From: Neocallimastix lanati (nom. inval.)
Lineage: Eukaryota > Neocallimastigomycota > Neocallimastigomycetes > Neocallimastigales > Neocallimastigaceae
Reading direction: 5' to 3'
NCBI GenBank assembly: GCA_016946835.1
Contig: JACVTC010000027.1
Location: forward strand, 112,501 to 176,500
DNA length: 64,000 nt
The position numbers and the translations under genes were made by a program. How positions within the stretch are numbered: the stretch's first letter is position 1; the number at the start of each line of letters is the position of its first letter. Below, piece by piece: positions 23,611 through 36,400 of the stretch. Under the pieces are notes generated by a model. The model saw only the letters and a list, made by a program, of their open reading frames with translations. It was not told the DNA's origin and ran no database searches.

Positions 23611-23623
23611 GTAGGATTATTGT
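23611..23623 (-). promoter_or_regulatory. Candidate self-priming primer binding site, element E
   Basis: The minus strand leaving the 5' LTR reads ACA then ATAATCCTAC. This 13-nt string is complementary to GTAGGATTATTGT of the same transcript (23845 to 23833 in the LTR). TATAAATA lies 29-36 nt upstream of that G (23874-23881), so the paired segment would be the very 5' end of the RNA, as in Tf1. There is no CCA-type tRNA site. Confidence 0.6.
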
Positions 23624-24273
23624 TAAAGTTTTTAGATAATTTGGTCTTAACGATTAGGTCAAGATGCCAAATTATAGTAATTAATTAATAGTTTAATTAT
23701 ACTCTTATTTAAAACATATTATTATTAGTAAATTTTATAATTAAGTTTTTTATTTGAAATATAAATTTTATTTAATCTTAATAATATTTTATTATATTAT
23801 TATTTTATATAATTATTACTATAATTTAAATTACAATAATCCTACAAAGGATTAATCAAAGAATTTAAACATGTATTTATATAAAATAATTAATTATTAA
23901 AATATTAATTATTAATATGAATATGTAAATAATATTAATATAAGTTTGATATTGATAATATAAAGTTAGATAATAATATAAATATTTAATATAAATAAAA
24001 TATAAGAATCAAATATTGCTAAATATTATATTTTATAATTAAAATATAATATGTAGAAATTAATTTAATGACAATCACGTGTTTACATTATTTAATATAT
24101 ATTAAATTCAATATGTTAATAATATTTAGTAATTAGTTGGCCTAAGATTAATTCCTAAATATTTTAATAATAATTATTATATTATTAATTATTAATATTG
24201 AAATTCAAATAACTGAATTATTGAAATTGAAATTGAAATTGAATTAAATGGAAATTCAATTATTATCTTAACA
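23621..24273 (-). repeat. 5' LTR of element E
   Basis: 653 bp, TGTTAAAG to CTTAACA. Predicted U3 24273-23846 with TATAAATA at 23874-23881, R/U5 from 23845 down to 23621. Drives the Gag-like frame at 22795-23586. Confidence 0.88.
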
Positions 24274-24326
24274 TTAAAATAATAATTATATCACTTTACA
24301 TTCTTATTAAATATCTCGTATCAAAA

Positions 24327-25988
24327 TGTAAGAATCTATAATTATTTTTAACAAAATAATTATATTTTCTTAGTTAGGTTATAATTAATATAACTTTTAT
24401 TTAATTCATATTTCATTTATACAATTAATTATAATTAATAATTTATTTAATTATATATTAAAATTTTATTTAGTTTAATATTAAAAATTTATTTAATCAA
24501 ATAATTTTTATACATTTAAAATAATATTAAATTTATTTAATTATTCACTTAATTATTAAATTTATTAATTTTAGTTTTCTCTCACTTATTAAATCATAAA
24601 CTAAAACACTATTCTGTATTTTATCATGTATTCTGTATTCTATCATGTATTCTGTATTGTATTAATCATGCATTTTATTATTAATGTATTGTTTTATATT
24701 TTTTATGTAAAGTTCTATAAAATAGAACTAAATAGATTAAATTTTAAATTTTATGATCGAAATAATTTTCATTATTTTATTCTTTTATTTTCGATCATTA
24801 TATTAGATTAAGTAATCGGTTAATTAAGGTTTTTCCAATTACTTCTTAAAAGTAATCGGTTTTACTTAATTAACGCGATGATCGATATGGATAGAATATC
24901 GATCAAAAAACTTATCTAGGTTTTTCTTCTAGTCTTTTCCTAGATAAGAGATTTGTTAAGATTAGAACCCCTTTTGATTTTAACCTTATTTTGACAAAAA
25001 AGTATAAATAAGGCTCTTGAGTTCTCTTTGAGAAATCAAGAGTTATTATTATAACAATTATAATATAATAATAATAACAATAGTTTTAACATTTAAAATT
25101 TTTAATAAATAATAAAACAAATTATTTTAATAAAACAAATTTTATAATTAAAACTTTTCCTTATCAATTTTAGTGTTTCGTCTATTATAATTCGTTATAA
25201 TAAACTCGATAATTAGAAAGAACCATAGGTAAGTATGATTCTTTTCTAAACCTTTAATATTAGCAGTTAGAGCTAATATTTGTCAAAGTTTTAAGATAAT
25301 TTGGTCTTAACGATTAGGTCAAGATGCCAAATTATAGCAATTAATTAATAACTTAATTTTACTCTTATTTAAAACATATGTTATTAGTAAATTTTATAAT
25401 TAAGTTTTTATTCAAAATATAAATTTTATTTAATCTTAATAATATTTTATTACATTATTATTTTATATAATTATTACTATAATTTAAATTACAATAATCC
25501 TACAAAGGATTAATCAAAAGATTTAAACATGTATTTATATAAAATAATTAATTATTAAAATATTAATTATTAATATGAATATGAAATAGTATTAATATAA
25601 GTTTGATATTGATAATATAAAATAAGATAATAATATAAATATTTAATATAAATAAAATATAAGAATCTAATATAGCTAAATATTATATTTTATAATTAAA
25701 ATATAATATGTAGAAATTAATTTAATATGACAATCACGTGTTTACATTATTTAATATATATTAATTTCAATATGTTAATAATATTTAGTAATTAGTTGGC
25801 CTAGACTAATTCCTAAATATTTTAATAAAGTTAATTTAATAATAATTATTATATTATTATTATTTATTAATATTGAAATTCAAATAACTGAATTATCGAA
25901 ATTGAAATTGAATTGAAATTCAGTTATTATCTTAACAATATTAATGATTAATAATTTAATTATAATTTTTTAATTAAATTATTAGACA
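24327..25988 (+). repeat. Solo LTR G, F-related, opposite orientation, split by a solo E LTR
   Basis: Begins TGTAAGAATCTATAATTATT, resembling the F LTR start on the other strand, and ends about TTAGACA; about 1 kb without the E insertion. It carries TATAAATA at 25003-25010 and AAGAGTTATTATT at 25038-25050, the same pair with the same spacing as in F. A-runs flank both sides. The right end is less certain than the left. Confidence 0.55.
25281..25937 (-). repeat. Solo LTR of element E family
   Basis: 657 bp, TGTCAAAG to CTTAACA, closely matching both E LTRs, with perfect 5-bp duplication ATATT on each side (25276-25280 and 25938-25942). It is the result of LTR-LTR recombination after an independent E insertion, here into LTR G. 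Confidence 0.9.
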
Positions 25989-25992
25989 AAAA

Positions 25993-26836
25993 TGTAAAGA
26001 ATTAATTAAAAATATTTAATTATATTAATAATTAATTCTTTCTACAATTAATAATAAAAAATATTATTAATTGAGATAAAATTAAAAAGTATAATATAAA
26101 AATTGAAAACGAAAATTTAAAAACTTAGAGTTTATTATAAGATTATAATAAACAACACTAAAAGTAGGTTAAGAGAATTTTAGAAATTATTTTATTATAA
26201 AAATTTTTTATTAGAAGTAATTTTAAAATATTTGTGTTAATTATTATAATTTCTTATAATAATAACTCTTGATTATTTTTAGAAGAATCAAGAGTCCTAT
26301 TTATATTAATTTGATTTCTAATCTTGGAAAATTATCTCTATCTAGAAAAAGATTAGAAGAAAAAACTAGATAGATCTCGATTGGTGTTTAATTATATCAA
26401 TCTTTAGTTAATAAGAAAACCCGAATAAGGGAGAAAACTTATTAACTAATTATATATTAATTTTATTAATATTTAATCACAAGTAAAATTAAATAATTAA
26501 TTCTTTTAATTATCTTAATTAAAAGTCCAAGAAATAATATAATTTAATTATTTCTTGATTAAATAGAATTATCATTTTAATACAATTTAATTTTTCTTAA
26601 TTAAATAGAATTTATCATTATTTTAATACAATAATACATTATTATAATTTAATATATTAATTATTGATAATTTAATTTAATGTAAATAAATTTTAAAACA
26701 ATAACATTAATTAATAATTACTATGTGACATAATTAATAAAATTATTCATAAAATTTTATAAAATAATAAACTTTAAATATTAATTTTTTAATAAAGAAT
26801 AATAATTATTTTGAAAAATAATTATAATTCTTTACA
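25993..26836 (-). repeat. 3' LTR of element F
   Basis: TGTAAAGAATTA to TAATTCTTTACA, 844 bp with 12-bp terminal inverted repeats. Polypurine tract AAGAGAGGCAA (minus strand) lies just inside. Confidence 0.9.
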
Positions 26837-26859
26837 TTGCCTCTCTTAGATTATGTGTC

Positions 26860-29800
26860 TTATTCATTAAAGGATTCCTTAAGTTCAGCATTTCTTTTGG
26901 TATATGGCTCTAATTGAGATATATGAAATATTGGATGGAGATGGAGATTGCTGGGAAGTTCTAAGCGATAATTTGATCTTTTTAATTTATCTATGATTCT
27001 AAAAGGACCTAAATATTGAGAAGCTAGCTTTTTCGCCGGTTCATTTGTGAAGTAGTGTCTTTTAAGCCATACCATATCATTAACTTCAAAGTTTGGACCA
27101 GATGATTTTTTATTGTCACTATACTTTTTGAAATCTTCTTTGGCTTTAAGGAGATGTTTTTGTAGTGACTGGAAGTGGGCAGACCAGTCTCTTGTCAATA
27201 CTGAAGCATTGTCTTTAAGAAGAATTGGTGGAGAGTCTATAATACAGTTGGGGTGGAATCCATAATTAGCATAAAAAGGAGATACACCAATAGATTGATG
27301 AAGTGAGTTATTGTAAGCAAATTCACATAAAGGTAAAAAGTAACACCATTCACTTTGTGCGGTACTGCAATAACAACGAAGGTATTGTTTATAAAGTTTT
27401 GATTTAAAAAATAGATTATAAGTCAAAAATTATAATAACACTAAATAACACAAAAATGTTTTATAAACAAATAAGTTTTATTATATTTAGATTTTAAAAT
27501 AATCTTTATTAATTATTAGTGTTATTAACAATAAATCGTTAATAACAATTACATCGATTAAAATACATGAAATTTGGTTAACTATTTATATTTTTATCTT
27601 ATTACATTTAGAATATATAATTCCTATTGAATTATATTATCTAACTATTTATTTAAAAACAATACTAACCTAAACTAATAATAAATAATTAACTATTACT
27701 AAATAAAGAGAATTATAATTAATAACTAAAATAAATATAAACAATTTCAATCGAGCTCATTTATTATTTATTTATTATTTAAATATTATTAATAAATTCT
27801 TATTATATTTTCTATTTAAAATTAATATAAAAGTTGTCATAATTATTTAATATGATTTTAGCATAAAATGCCGCAAGTTTCAACATGACTAATTGCATAG
27901 TTTCATGTTGTTAATTTATCTTGTAAAAAACCTTAACTCTTATTATTTAAATTAAATTACATAAAAAGAAATGATTTTCAATTACTAGTTTCACAAGAGA
28001 AATTTTTAATTTATTAATATGATTGGGAAGAAGTCGAAGTTTTGTTTAAAATTATTTGCAATAATTTTATACACGTGATTTTTAATAGATTTATTTCAAT
28101 TTTACTTAAATTTATGATTAAATTTAATTAAAATTTATAAAGATATTAATAATATCTTTACATTGTTCCACAACAGCATTTGCTCTTTCTATTTGTCCGT
28201 TTGATTGCTGGTAGTGAGCAGTAGCTAGATTCGGTTGAATATGTAATGCTGAGCACAAAGAGGTCCAGAATTCTGAAGAGAATTGGGAGCCATGGTCGGA
28301 TATTATGAACTTAGGGAATCCATGATATTTAAACACGTTGAAAAGCAAAAGTTTAGCTGTAAGATCCGCAGAAGGGACATCAGAGCAAGGTATAAGGTGT
28401 ACCATTTTTGTAAGATGGTCAGAAATTACCATAATACAAGTACAATCTTGCGAATTGGGTAAGTAGACTATAAAGTCGACTCCTATAATTTCCCATGGTT
28501 TATTTGGAATTGGGAGCGGCTGGAGTTTACCATAAGGTTTGTGTCTCCGAGTCTTACATCTACCACAAACGTCACAAGAGAGTATATAATTTTCTACATC
28601 TTTTCTTAAGGTCGGCCACCAGTAGTATCGTTTTAATTTCTCTACTGTTTTGTGGATACCTTGATGTCCATGAATAGGATTATCATGAAAAGATTTGAGA
28701 AGTTTTGCTCTGAGCGGGGATGGAACTATTATTCGACCTTGGAAATGAAGAACGCCTTGAATGAGACTAAAAAGTGAACTTTTGATATTGTTCGAATTTT
28801 CTTTAAGTTTTTTAAGTGTATTTTTGCAAAATTCATCAGCTTTTTGATATTCAATAAGGTTTTTAATATTATTAATTGTTGAACAACAAATTACATTTAA
28901 GTTATTGGTTGTATTAGTTAATTTTACGGAATCCTTTTGATAATCCGGCCTTCTTGACAGTGAATCCGGTTTGCCACTTCGAATACCAGGTCTATAGGCA
29001 ATTCGGTAGTCAAATTTTGACAGAAAAAGACTCCAGCGAATTTGCCGTTGATTCAGGTGTTGCGGTTTCTTCAAATATAATAAGTTTTTATGGTCGGTTA
29101 TTACTTGAACGGGATATTTTGCTCCTTCCAAGTGTTGTCGCCATACATCAAATGCAGTGATAATTGCCAGGAGTTCCTTGTCATATATTGTGTAATTGAT
29201 TTCGGCATTGCTAAGAGAGCGAGAGTAAAACGCAACTGGATGGAGAAGATTATCATGACTACTGACTTGTGACAAAACACATCCGACAGCAAAATTACTA
29301 GCATCCGTTTCCACTGTAAATTCCTTTTCGTGATCCGGAAAAATAAGAATTTCATTTGATAGAAAAGATTTTTTAAGGTTATTAAAAGATTCCTCAGCTA
29401 AATTATCCCAAACGAATTTAGTGTTTTTCTTTAAAAGTTTACGAAGTGGTTCCATAGTTTCGGCAAAGGTTTTGATGAATCTTCTGTAGAAATTACATAA
29501 TCCTAAAAAGCTTTGTAGTTCTTGTAGATTTTTTGGAGTTGGCCACTCAACGACGGACTTAACTTTGTCTTTATCCATAGTAAGACCATTTGTTGATATC
29601 GTAAATCCAAGAAAAGTAGTCTGAGTTACATGAAAATCACATTTTTCTTTTTTCACATAAAGTCCATTTTCAATAAGAAGAGTAAGAACAGTACGTACAT
29701 GCTTAACATGAGTTTCTTCATCTTTTGAATATATTATAATATCGTCCAAATAGACTTGAACGAATGAACCAATAACGTCTCCAAGTACGTCTTGTATGAA

Positions 29801-31702
29801 TCTTTGAAATACACTTGGTGCGTTCCTAAGGCCGAAGGGCATTACGAGGTACTCAAAATGTCCTATGGGGGTCCTAAAGGCAGTAAGGTATTCATGACCT
29901 TCCTTGACGCGTACAAGATTATAGGCAGATCTTAGGTCAAGGCGTGAGAAGATTTTGCAATTTTTAAATACTTCAATTAGATCATTAATTCTTGGCAACG
30001 GGTAACTGTTGCGAATGGTAATGGCATTTAAACGGCGGTAGTCCACACATAGCCGAAGTGTACCATCATGTTTTTTGACAAACAGAATTGGTGCTCCTGC
30101 TGGTGATTTTGACTTTCTTATAAATCCTTTCCGTATATTCTCCTCAATATATTCTTTAAGAGCCTTAAGTTCGGTAACAGTTAAGGAGTAAATGGGTCCG
30201 AAATAAAGTTGGCTTCCTGGAATCAAATCAATGGAAATATCGTACATCCTATGGGGTGGAAGTCTATCAGCTTCCCGCTTTTCAAAGATTTTTGAAAGAC
30301 CATGATAGAATTTATTTATAATAGAATCATATTTATTATGTTCCTTTTTAGTAGAAGTAGCCATAGCCGCACAGATATCAAATTCATAAAGTTCATCCTC
30401 TGATATTGATGAAGGAATAATAGTATCTTCTGGAGGTTGTTCTATCATAGGAGCAGTCACATCAGGAGAATGATATATAAATTTGTTGCCTTTTGCAGAG
30501 GGACAATGAGAAATGCAGTATCTTTCCAAAAAATAAATTTTGTTTGTTTTATAATTGATATAAGGATTGTGAAGGGAAAGCCAATCTCTTCCTAAGATTC
30601 CACTAATTCCATGCAGTTGAAGATTTCCCACTAAGAACTCGAATGTTTCGATATGATCCATAATTTTGATTTTAAGTGGTCTGGTAGTTTGTCTTATTGT
30701 CATACTTTTGCTATTTGGAAGTTGTATGTTTATTGGGGAAGTTAAACCTAAAGTAGTAACCTTATTAACAGAAATAAAATTTTTACAGATAAAGCTTTTT
30801 GCTGAACCAGAGTCTATCAAAAAATTAGTTTTTAAGGATTTCCCATTTATCAATATAAGAAAAGTTGAGATCATGCTAACAGTCTTATTAGGTGTGTAAT
30901 TGGCTGAAAGTATATCTTTTTTGGTTTTAAAGTGATCTTTGTTTCTTTTATCCTTAAAAGAATGTATTTTATTTTCCGTTTTGGTTAATTCATATCTTCT
31001 TCTTCTAAAGGATTTTTTCTTGTATTCTTGTTCATCATGGTTTTTTATGCAACTTTCGATATAACATTTTTTATCAATATTTATAATAATGTTCGTTGCC
31101 TCAAATAGAGTTTTAGGCTTATCAATCTTGTCGTATTCTTCACGGACCTTGTCCATTAGGCCTTTTCCAATTATATCTATTAGGACCTCATCGAGCCATC
31201 CCAATCTTGCCGCAAGTTGTCGAAATTCTATTGTGAATTCCGCAACTTTCCCTAACTCACGTTGGCGGAGATTCCACAGCTTATTCATCAGAACGTATTT
31301 TTGTTTTCGATCATTTCCAGAATCGAAATTATTAAGCAGTAATTCTTTGAATTTAGAATACTTGAGAGTGTTTAGAGTACCGTCTACTAGCAATGAAAGA
31401 CCCCACTTTTTTGCTAGCCCATTGAGTCGGTTTACAACATATGTGTTTTTCGTCTCATCCGATAAGAAGGAATTCGGATGATCCTTAAAGAAATTTTCAC
31501 TCTGGACCAATGTTTCAAATACATTAGACTTCTTCTTATTTAAATTTTCTTTCACCACAGTTCCACTTGATGAGAAAAAAGTTGGGATAAATTCCGTGAT
31601 GGCAGTTATGAGTTTCGAAGCATCTAAATCTTTATAGCTACCTAGATTTTCAACTTGCTTAGTAGCTTCGTTAGTAGATGCGTCATTATCTTTTGTCTCC
31701 AT
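26860..31702 (-). pseudogene. Element F Gag-Pol, disrupted in integrase
   Basis: Single frame from ATG 31702, as in Tf1-type elements with no frameshift between gag and pol. Residues 1-270: Gag, helical and basic, without a visible CCHC knuckle. Then protease NFLIDSGSAKSF (normal DSG), RT with CVDYRRLNA, LDLRSAYNLVRV, MPFGLRNAPSVFQRF and YLDD, RNase H (ETDASNFAVGCVL), integrase HHCC (HQGIHKT, SCDVCGRCK), IIGVDF, SDHGSQF (His where A, C and D have Asn), and the glutamate in QSNGQIERAN. After VVEQ the frame enters the inserted solo LTR and stops. Integrase resumes at 27383 (YLRCYCSTAQSEW) and ends at 26860 with a GPF-type tail (YLGPFRIIDKL). No chromodomain. Apart from the insertion no lesion was noticed. 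Confidence 0.87.
27389..28161. repeat. Solo LTR-like insertion in F integrase
   Basis: 773 bp, start TTATAAAG and end CTTTAC, flanked by ATTGT on both sides (27384-27388 and 28162-28166). Removing one ATTGT and the insert restores the reading frame of integrase across the site. AT-rich, no ORF. A TATAAATA on the minus strand near 27580 suggests an LTR promoter. Family not matched to any other LTR here. Confidence 0.7.
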
Positions 31703-31804
31703 TATTATATATCTAAAAAAAAAAATTTTATAATATACAAATAAAAATAAAATAATTAGTATAAAATATAAATATATTTTTGTATTATTTAGAAGAGTTA
31801 TTAT
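31703..31804 (-). other. Element F leader and candidate self-priming site
   Basis: About 100-nt leader. Minus strand just inside the LTR reads ATAATAACTCTT. With the last LTR base it is complementary over 13 nt (31793-31805) to AAGAGTTATTATT in the LTR (32082 to 32070). TATAAATA lies 28-35 nt upstream of that segment (32110-32117). No CCA-type tRNA site. Confidence 0.6.
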
Positions 31805-32648
31805 TGTAAATAATTAATTAAAAATATTTAATTATATTAATAATTAATTCTTTCTACAATTAATAATAAAAAATATTATTAATTGAGATAAAATTAAAAA
31901 GTATAATATAAAAATTGAAAAGGAAAATTTAAAAAATTAGAGTTTATTATAAGATTATAATAAACAACACTAAAAGTAGGTTAAGAGAATTTTAGAAATT
32001 ATTTTATTATAAAAATTTTTTATTAGAAGTAATTTTAAAATATTTGTGTTAATTATTATAATTTCTTATAATAATAACTCTTGATTATTTTTAGAAGAAT
32101 CAAGAGTCCTATTTATATTAATTTGATTTCTAATCTTGGAAAATTATCTCTATCTAGAAAAAGATTAGAAGAAAAAACTAGATAGATCTCGATTGGTGTT
32201 TAATTATATCAATCTTTAGTTAATAAGAAAACCCGAATAAGGGAGAAAACTTATTAACTAATTATATATTAATTTTATTAATATTTAATCACAAGTAAAA
32301 TTAAATAATTAATTCTTTTAATTATCTTAATTAAAAGTCCAAGAAATAATATAATTTAATTATTTCTTGATTAAATAGAATTATCATTTTAATACAATTT
32401 AATTTTTCTTAATTAAATAGAATTTATCATTATTTTAATACAATAATACATTATTATAATTTAATATATTAATTATTGATAATTTAATTTAATGTAAATA
32501 AATTTTAAAACAACAACATTAATTAATAATTACTATGTGACATAATTAATAAAATTATTCATAAAATTTTATAAAATAATAAACTTTAAATATTAATTTT
32601 TTAATAAAGAATAATAATTATTTTGAAAAATAATTATAATTCTTTACA
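31805..32648 (-). repeat. 5' LTR of element F
   Basis: 844 bp, partner of 25993-26836. TATA box 32110-32117; predicted RNA start at 32082. Confidence 0.9.
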
Positions 32649-32654
32649 AAAAAT

Positions 32655-33440
32655 TGGTATGGTTCATATAATTTTAGGAATATAATAATAATTAACACAA
32701 ATAATAAAATTACAATAATAAAAAAAATAATTTGTTTTAAAATCAATATTTATTTATTTAAATTTAAAAAAAATAATAATATAATTATTTATTTAATAAA
32801 AAGAAAGTTATTGATTATATTTTATTTCACTAAAATTACATGTATTTATATTTTTTTATCAAATTAAAATTTCTAAAGCCTAACTATTTTTTTAATAAAC
32901 TAATTACTAATTATTTTTATAAATAAAACATTTAAATTGAAATTGAATTATTATTTTAGTTAATAATATTATTGTTATAAATAGTAGTTATATATTATTG
33001 AATTATTAATTATTTAATAATAGTTTAATACTAATATATATAAAATAAAAATAAAGAGATTATACAGAATATTTTATTGTGGTTTAGTTAAATTTAGTAA
33101 TTAAAAATAAATTTAAATTGATAACGAAAATTTTAATAACTAATTAAATAGATTTGATTATTTTCAATATAACATAATACAAAAGAAATATAATATTAAT
33201 ATATTAAGTGGGCAAGGACAATATTCTTGGCTAAAGATTTTTAATACATTATAATGGAATCGGATCGATAATTCAAAAAGGAATTATAAGTTAATTAGTG
33301 ATTTATTAACTTAAGATTTCTATTTAGTAATATTTGAAGAATATTGGAAAGTTCCAATTATATAGAATAGAATAATCTATAAGGTTAGAATAATTTATAT
33401 TATTCTAGCACAATTAGTATTATTTGTTCATTCTGTATTA
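32655..33440 (-). repeat. 3' LTR of element C
   Basis: TGGTATGG to CTGTATTA. The end TTA is not the usual CA, but the polypurine tract next to it (minus strand GCGGGGGCATCT) and the AAAT duplication fix the boundary. Related at its right end to LTRs A and H (TTCATTC plus 7 nt). Confidence 0.85.
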
Positions 33441-33490
33441 AGATGCCCCCGCTAAGACTCAAGCTAGGTAGAAGCTGAGTTAAACTTGAC
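33441..33490 (-). promoter_or_regulatory. Polypurine tract and stop-codon hairpin of element C
   Basis: Minus strand: ACTCAGCT, loop TCTACCT, AGCTTGAGT, with the pol TAG at the loop edge. Then 16 nt including GCGGGGGCATCT up to the LTR. Confidence 0.55.
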
Positions 33491-36400
33491 AATATTTTTC
33501 AAATGAACATTACGATTCATTTGTATATTAGTAGCAGGATCAGCTAAAGTGACTGTATTGAATTGTTTCTTTACCACTTTCATAGGTCCAACAAAGTAAG
33601 GTTCTAATTTAGTTCGATTAAAGTTTCTTACTAGTACTAAATCACCTGGTTTTATTCTTTTAGCATGATTCATACTGGTCTTTTCTTCTCTCCTAGTAGC
33701 CCAATATTTCGAAGCATTTTTGATATTAGATGCGGCCTCCATTACCCATTGGTAGTGTGATACAAATTTTTCCAGTAGAATTTCGTCAGAAGACTTATTT
33801 ATACCCTTAGTTGGTCTGGCAGCAATGTCAAAAGGTTGTTGGTCCTCCCTTCCATAAACTAATTCAAAACTTGAATGGTTGGTGATTGAGTTTTTAGTAG
33901 TTCTTAAAGCCCAAAGTGCAGATGGTAAAATTTCATCCCATTCTTTGTGTTGTTGTCCTAGTAATCGTAATAATTTTCCAATTTCTTTATTACGATTCTC
34001 AACTAAACCATTGCTTTCAGGATGATATGGAGTGATAAATTTAACATATACATCATATAAATCAAGGAAGATTTTTGTCATATCTGATGTAAATTGTGTT
34101 CCATTATCAGTAGTGATAATTTGAGGTACACCGTGTCGAGCAAATACATTAATTAAAAATTTTATCACATCCTAAGAAGTAACATTTTCAGTGGGCTCTG
34201 CCTCAACCCATTTAGTAAAATAATCAACCACAACGATTATATATTGATTATTATTTCTGGTTTTACTTAGAGGTCCTATAATGTCCAATCCTAAGTGTGT
34301 AAATGGTCCTTCCACTTCAGTTGGTTTATCTTCCGTTGGTTCAGGGTATGGTTGAGATTTATTTAATTGACATTTTTCACATTTACCTATAATTCGCTTA
34401 ATGTCATTAACCATATTGTTCCAATAGTAGCTCTTTTTCAAACGTTGGTATGTCTTGTAATAGCCTTCGTGTCCTATACTGTGTGCTTGAAAAATTAATT
34501 GAAGTTTTTCTTTTGTATCTGTAACTAATTTTCTATAATTATTGCCATCAACAAAGTAGTCCACACCATCAATTGTCGTAAATTTTTCTTCAATAAATTC
34601 CTTAATGGTTCTTGAAAGCAGGTTTTCATCTTGTTCCTTGATAATTTGTGTTGTTAAGACAACTTTTTCTTTTTCATTTTTCATTCTTGATAAAGCATCT
34701 GCGACAACATTATTCTTTCCAGTTTCATATCGTAAATCAATTCCTAACATACTGACAGTCAAACACCATCTAGTATGACGAGAATTTTGTGGTTCCTTAC
34801 TTTTAAGTAATCCGATTAATGGTCTATGATCTGTATATACTATAGTTTGCTTAGGATTTCCCATAATATAAGATTTTAATTTATTAATACAGTAAATTAG
34901 AGCAGCACCTTCTAGATCCGTAATTCCATAATTCTTTTCCGATTTAGATAAACTTCTACTAATATAATGAACCGGATGTTCCTTTCCAGTTTCATCATCC
35001 TTTTGTAAAAGCACACCGCCTATTCCATCATAGGAAGCATCTGTTCTTATAATAAATTCTCTATCAAATATAGGAAATCTTAAGATTGGGGCATTGATTA
35101 ATCTTTCCTTAAGAATTTTAAAACTTTCTTCTTGTTCCTTTTTCCATTCAAACTTAATACCTTTTCTTAATAGAGTGCAGAGAGGAGCAGTAACTTTTGC
35201 AAAGTCCTTAATAAAATTTCTATAATATCCAATGGCTTCTAAAAAAGATCGAAGTTCATGAATGTTAGAGGGAGCCTTCCATTCTTTAATAGCTTCAACT
35301 TTGTTTTCCAATGGACTTAAACCTTCTGAGGATACTTTATGTCCAAGTACTTCTACTTCAGTTTGCATGAAAGAACACTTTTCGATATTGATTTTTAACT
35401 TATGTTCCTTGAATATTTCTAAGACTTGTTTAAGATGTTCTAGGTGTTCTTCTTCAGTTCTTGAGTAGATTAAAATATCATCGATAAAGTTATAGACGCA
35501 TTTTCCTATTAAGGGAAATAGTATACGGTTCATTTCTCTTTGGAATGTAGCTGGAGCACCTGTTAAACCGAAGGGCATTACCTTGAATTGGTAGTTTCCG
35601 AACTTAGTTGTAAAGGTAGTGATTTCAACACTATCATCATCCATTAATATTTGATGATAACCGGAATAAAGATCTAATGTTGAGAAGATTTTTGCTCCAT
35701 CTAAGCTATCAAAAATTTCCTCAATATTTGGTAAAGAATAAGAATCCTTCTTAGTTGCTTCATTTACTTTCCTATAGTCAATACACAGGCGCCATTTACC
35801 GTTCTTTTTAGGCACAAGTACTACTGGTGATGACCATTCTGAACATGAAGGTTCAATTAATCGTTTATATATGAGTTTGGTTAATTCTTCTTTTAAGATA
35901 TCTGTTTTTAATTTACTAAGTCGATAAAATTTTTGTTTAATAGGTTTAACTCCTTCCTTAAGAATAATTTTGTGTGGTGATAAATCTGAAGGTGTTAATT
36001 CTTCAGAAGAAGTTGCAATTATATCAATATATTCTTCAAGTAATTTAGTAATACCTTCTCTATAATTTGAATTAATTGTACTTTGAAAAACTGTGTCATA
36101 TATATATTTTATGGGTGGTAATCCTTCAATCGTTTTCAATTGTTGCTTAGCTTCTTGGTGATTCAATGCTTTGATTACACATAATAATTTTTCTTCGTCA
36201 TCATATTCATTATTAATAGGTGCAATTTCTTCAATTAAACCTTGATTATTAAATCGACAAAGACTATATCTAATTGGATGTATAAATAACTGGTTATCAA
36301 TTTGAGTTTTGAGGTTAATTAATATATCATAGAATGGATCCTCCTTGTCTATAATTCTACACGTAACAAGTAGTTCTAGTTCATTAATTTTTACGAGAAC

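Larger units (their letters stand above)
20813..24273 (-). mobile_element. Element E: short non-autonomous LTR retrotransposon
   Basis: Complete 3461-bp element with LTRs of 652 and 653 bp, flanked by a perfect 5-bp duplication TTAAA (20808-20812 and 24274-24278). Internal region is only 2156 bp. It holds one Gag-like frame and no protease, RT, RNase H or integrase, so it must borrow enzymes, plausibly from an F-like relative that also looks self-primed. Inserted into the LTR of B. Its LTRs differ at a handful of positions. Confidence 0.88.
14740..24323 (-). mobile_element. Ty3/gypsy element B, 3'-truncated, LTR split by element E
   Basis: Minus-strand element of the same family as D. It keeps 5' LTR, PBS, leader, gag and pol through RNase H. 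Integrase, polypurine tract and 3' LTR are lost at the junction with A. Element E (20813-24273) is inserted in the LTR. The outer LTR end (24323) is followed by AAAT. Confidence 0.8.
25993..32648 (-). mobile_element. Element F: Tf1/sushi-like Ty3/gypsy element, interrupted
   Basis: 6656 bp with 844-bp LTRs at both ends (about four differences seen by eye) and 5-bp AAAAA duplication (25988-25992 and 32649-32653). One gag-pol frame starts inside the leader. The integrase is cut by a 773-bp insertion (27389-28161). Primer site is self-complementary, not tRNA-like. Confidence 0.88.

Noticed and set aside
24626-24811. 61-residue frame
   Set aside because: Lies inside LTR G, low complexity, no motif.
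32655-33441. C LTR ending at GTATTAA
   Set aside because: The extra A is shared by chance; AAAT on both sides and the tract next to LTRs A and D place the end one base earlier.
33441-33460. G-rich string as a G-quadruplex
   Set aside because: A single G-run; it is the polypurine tract.
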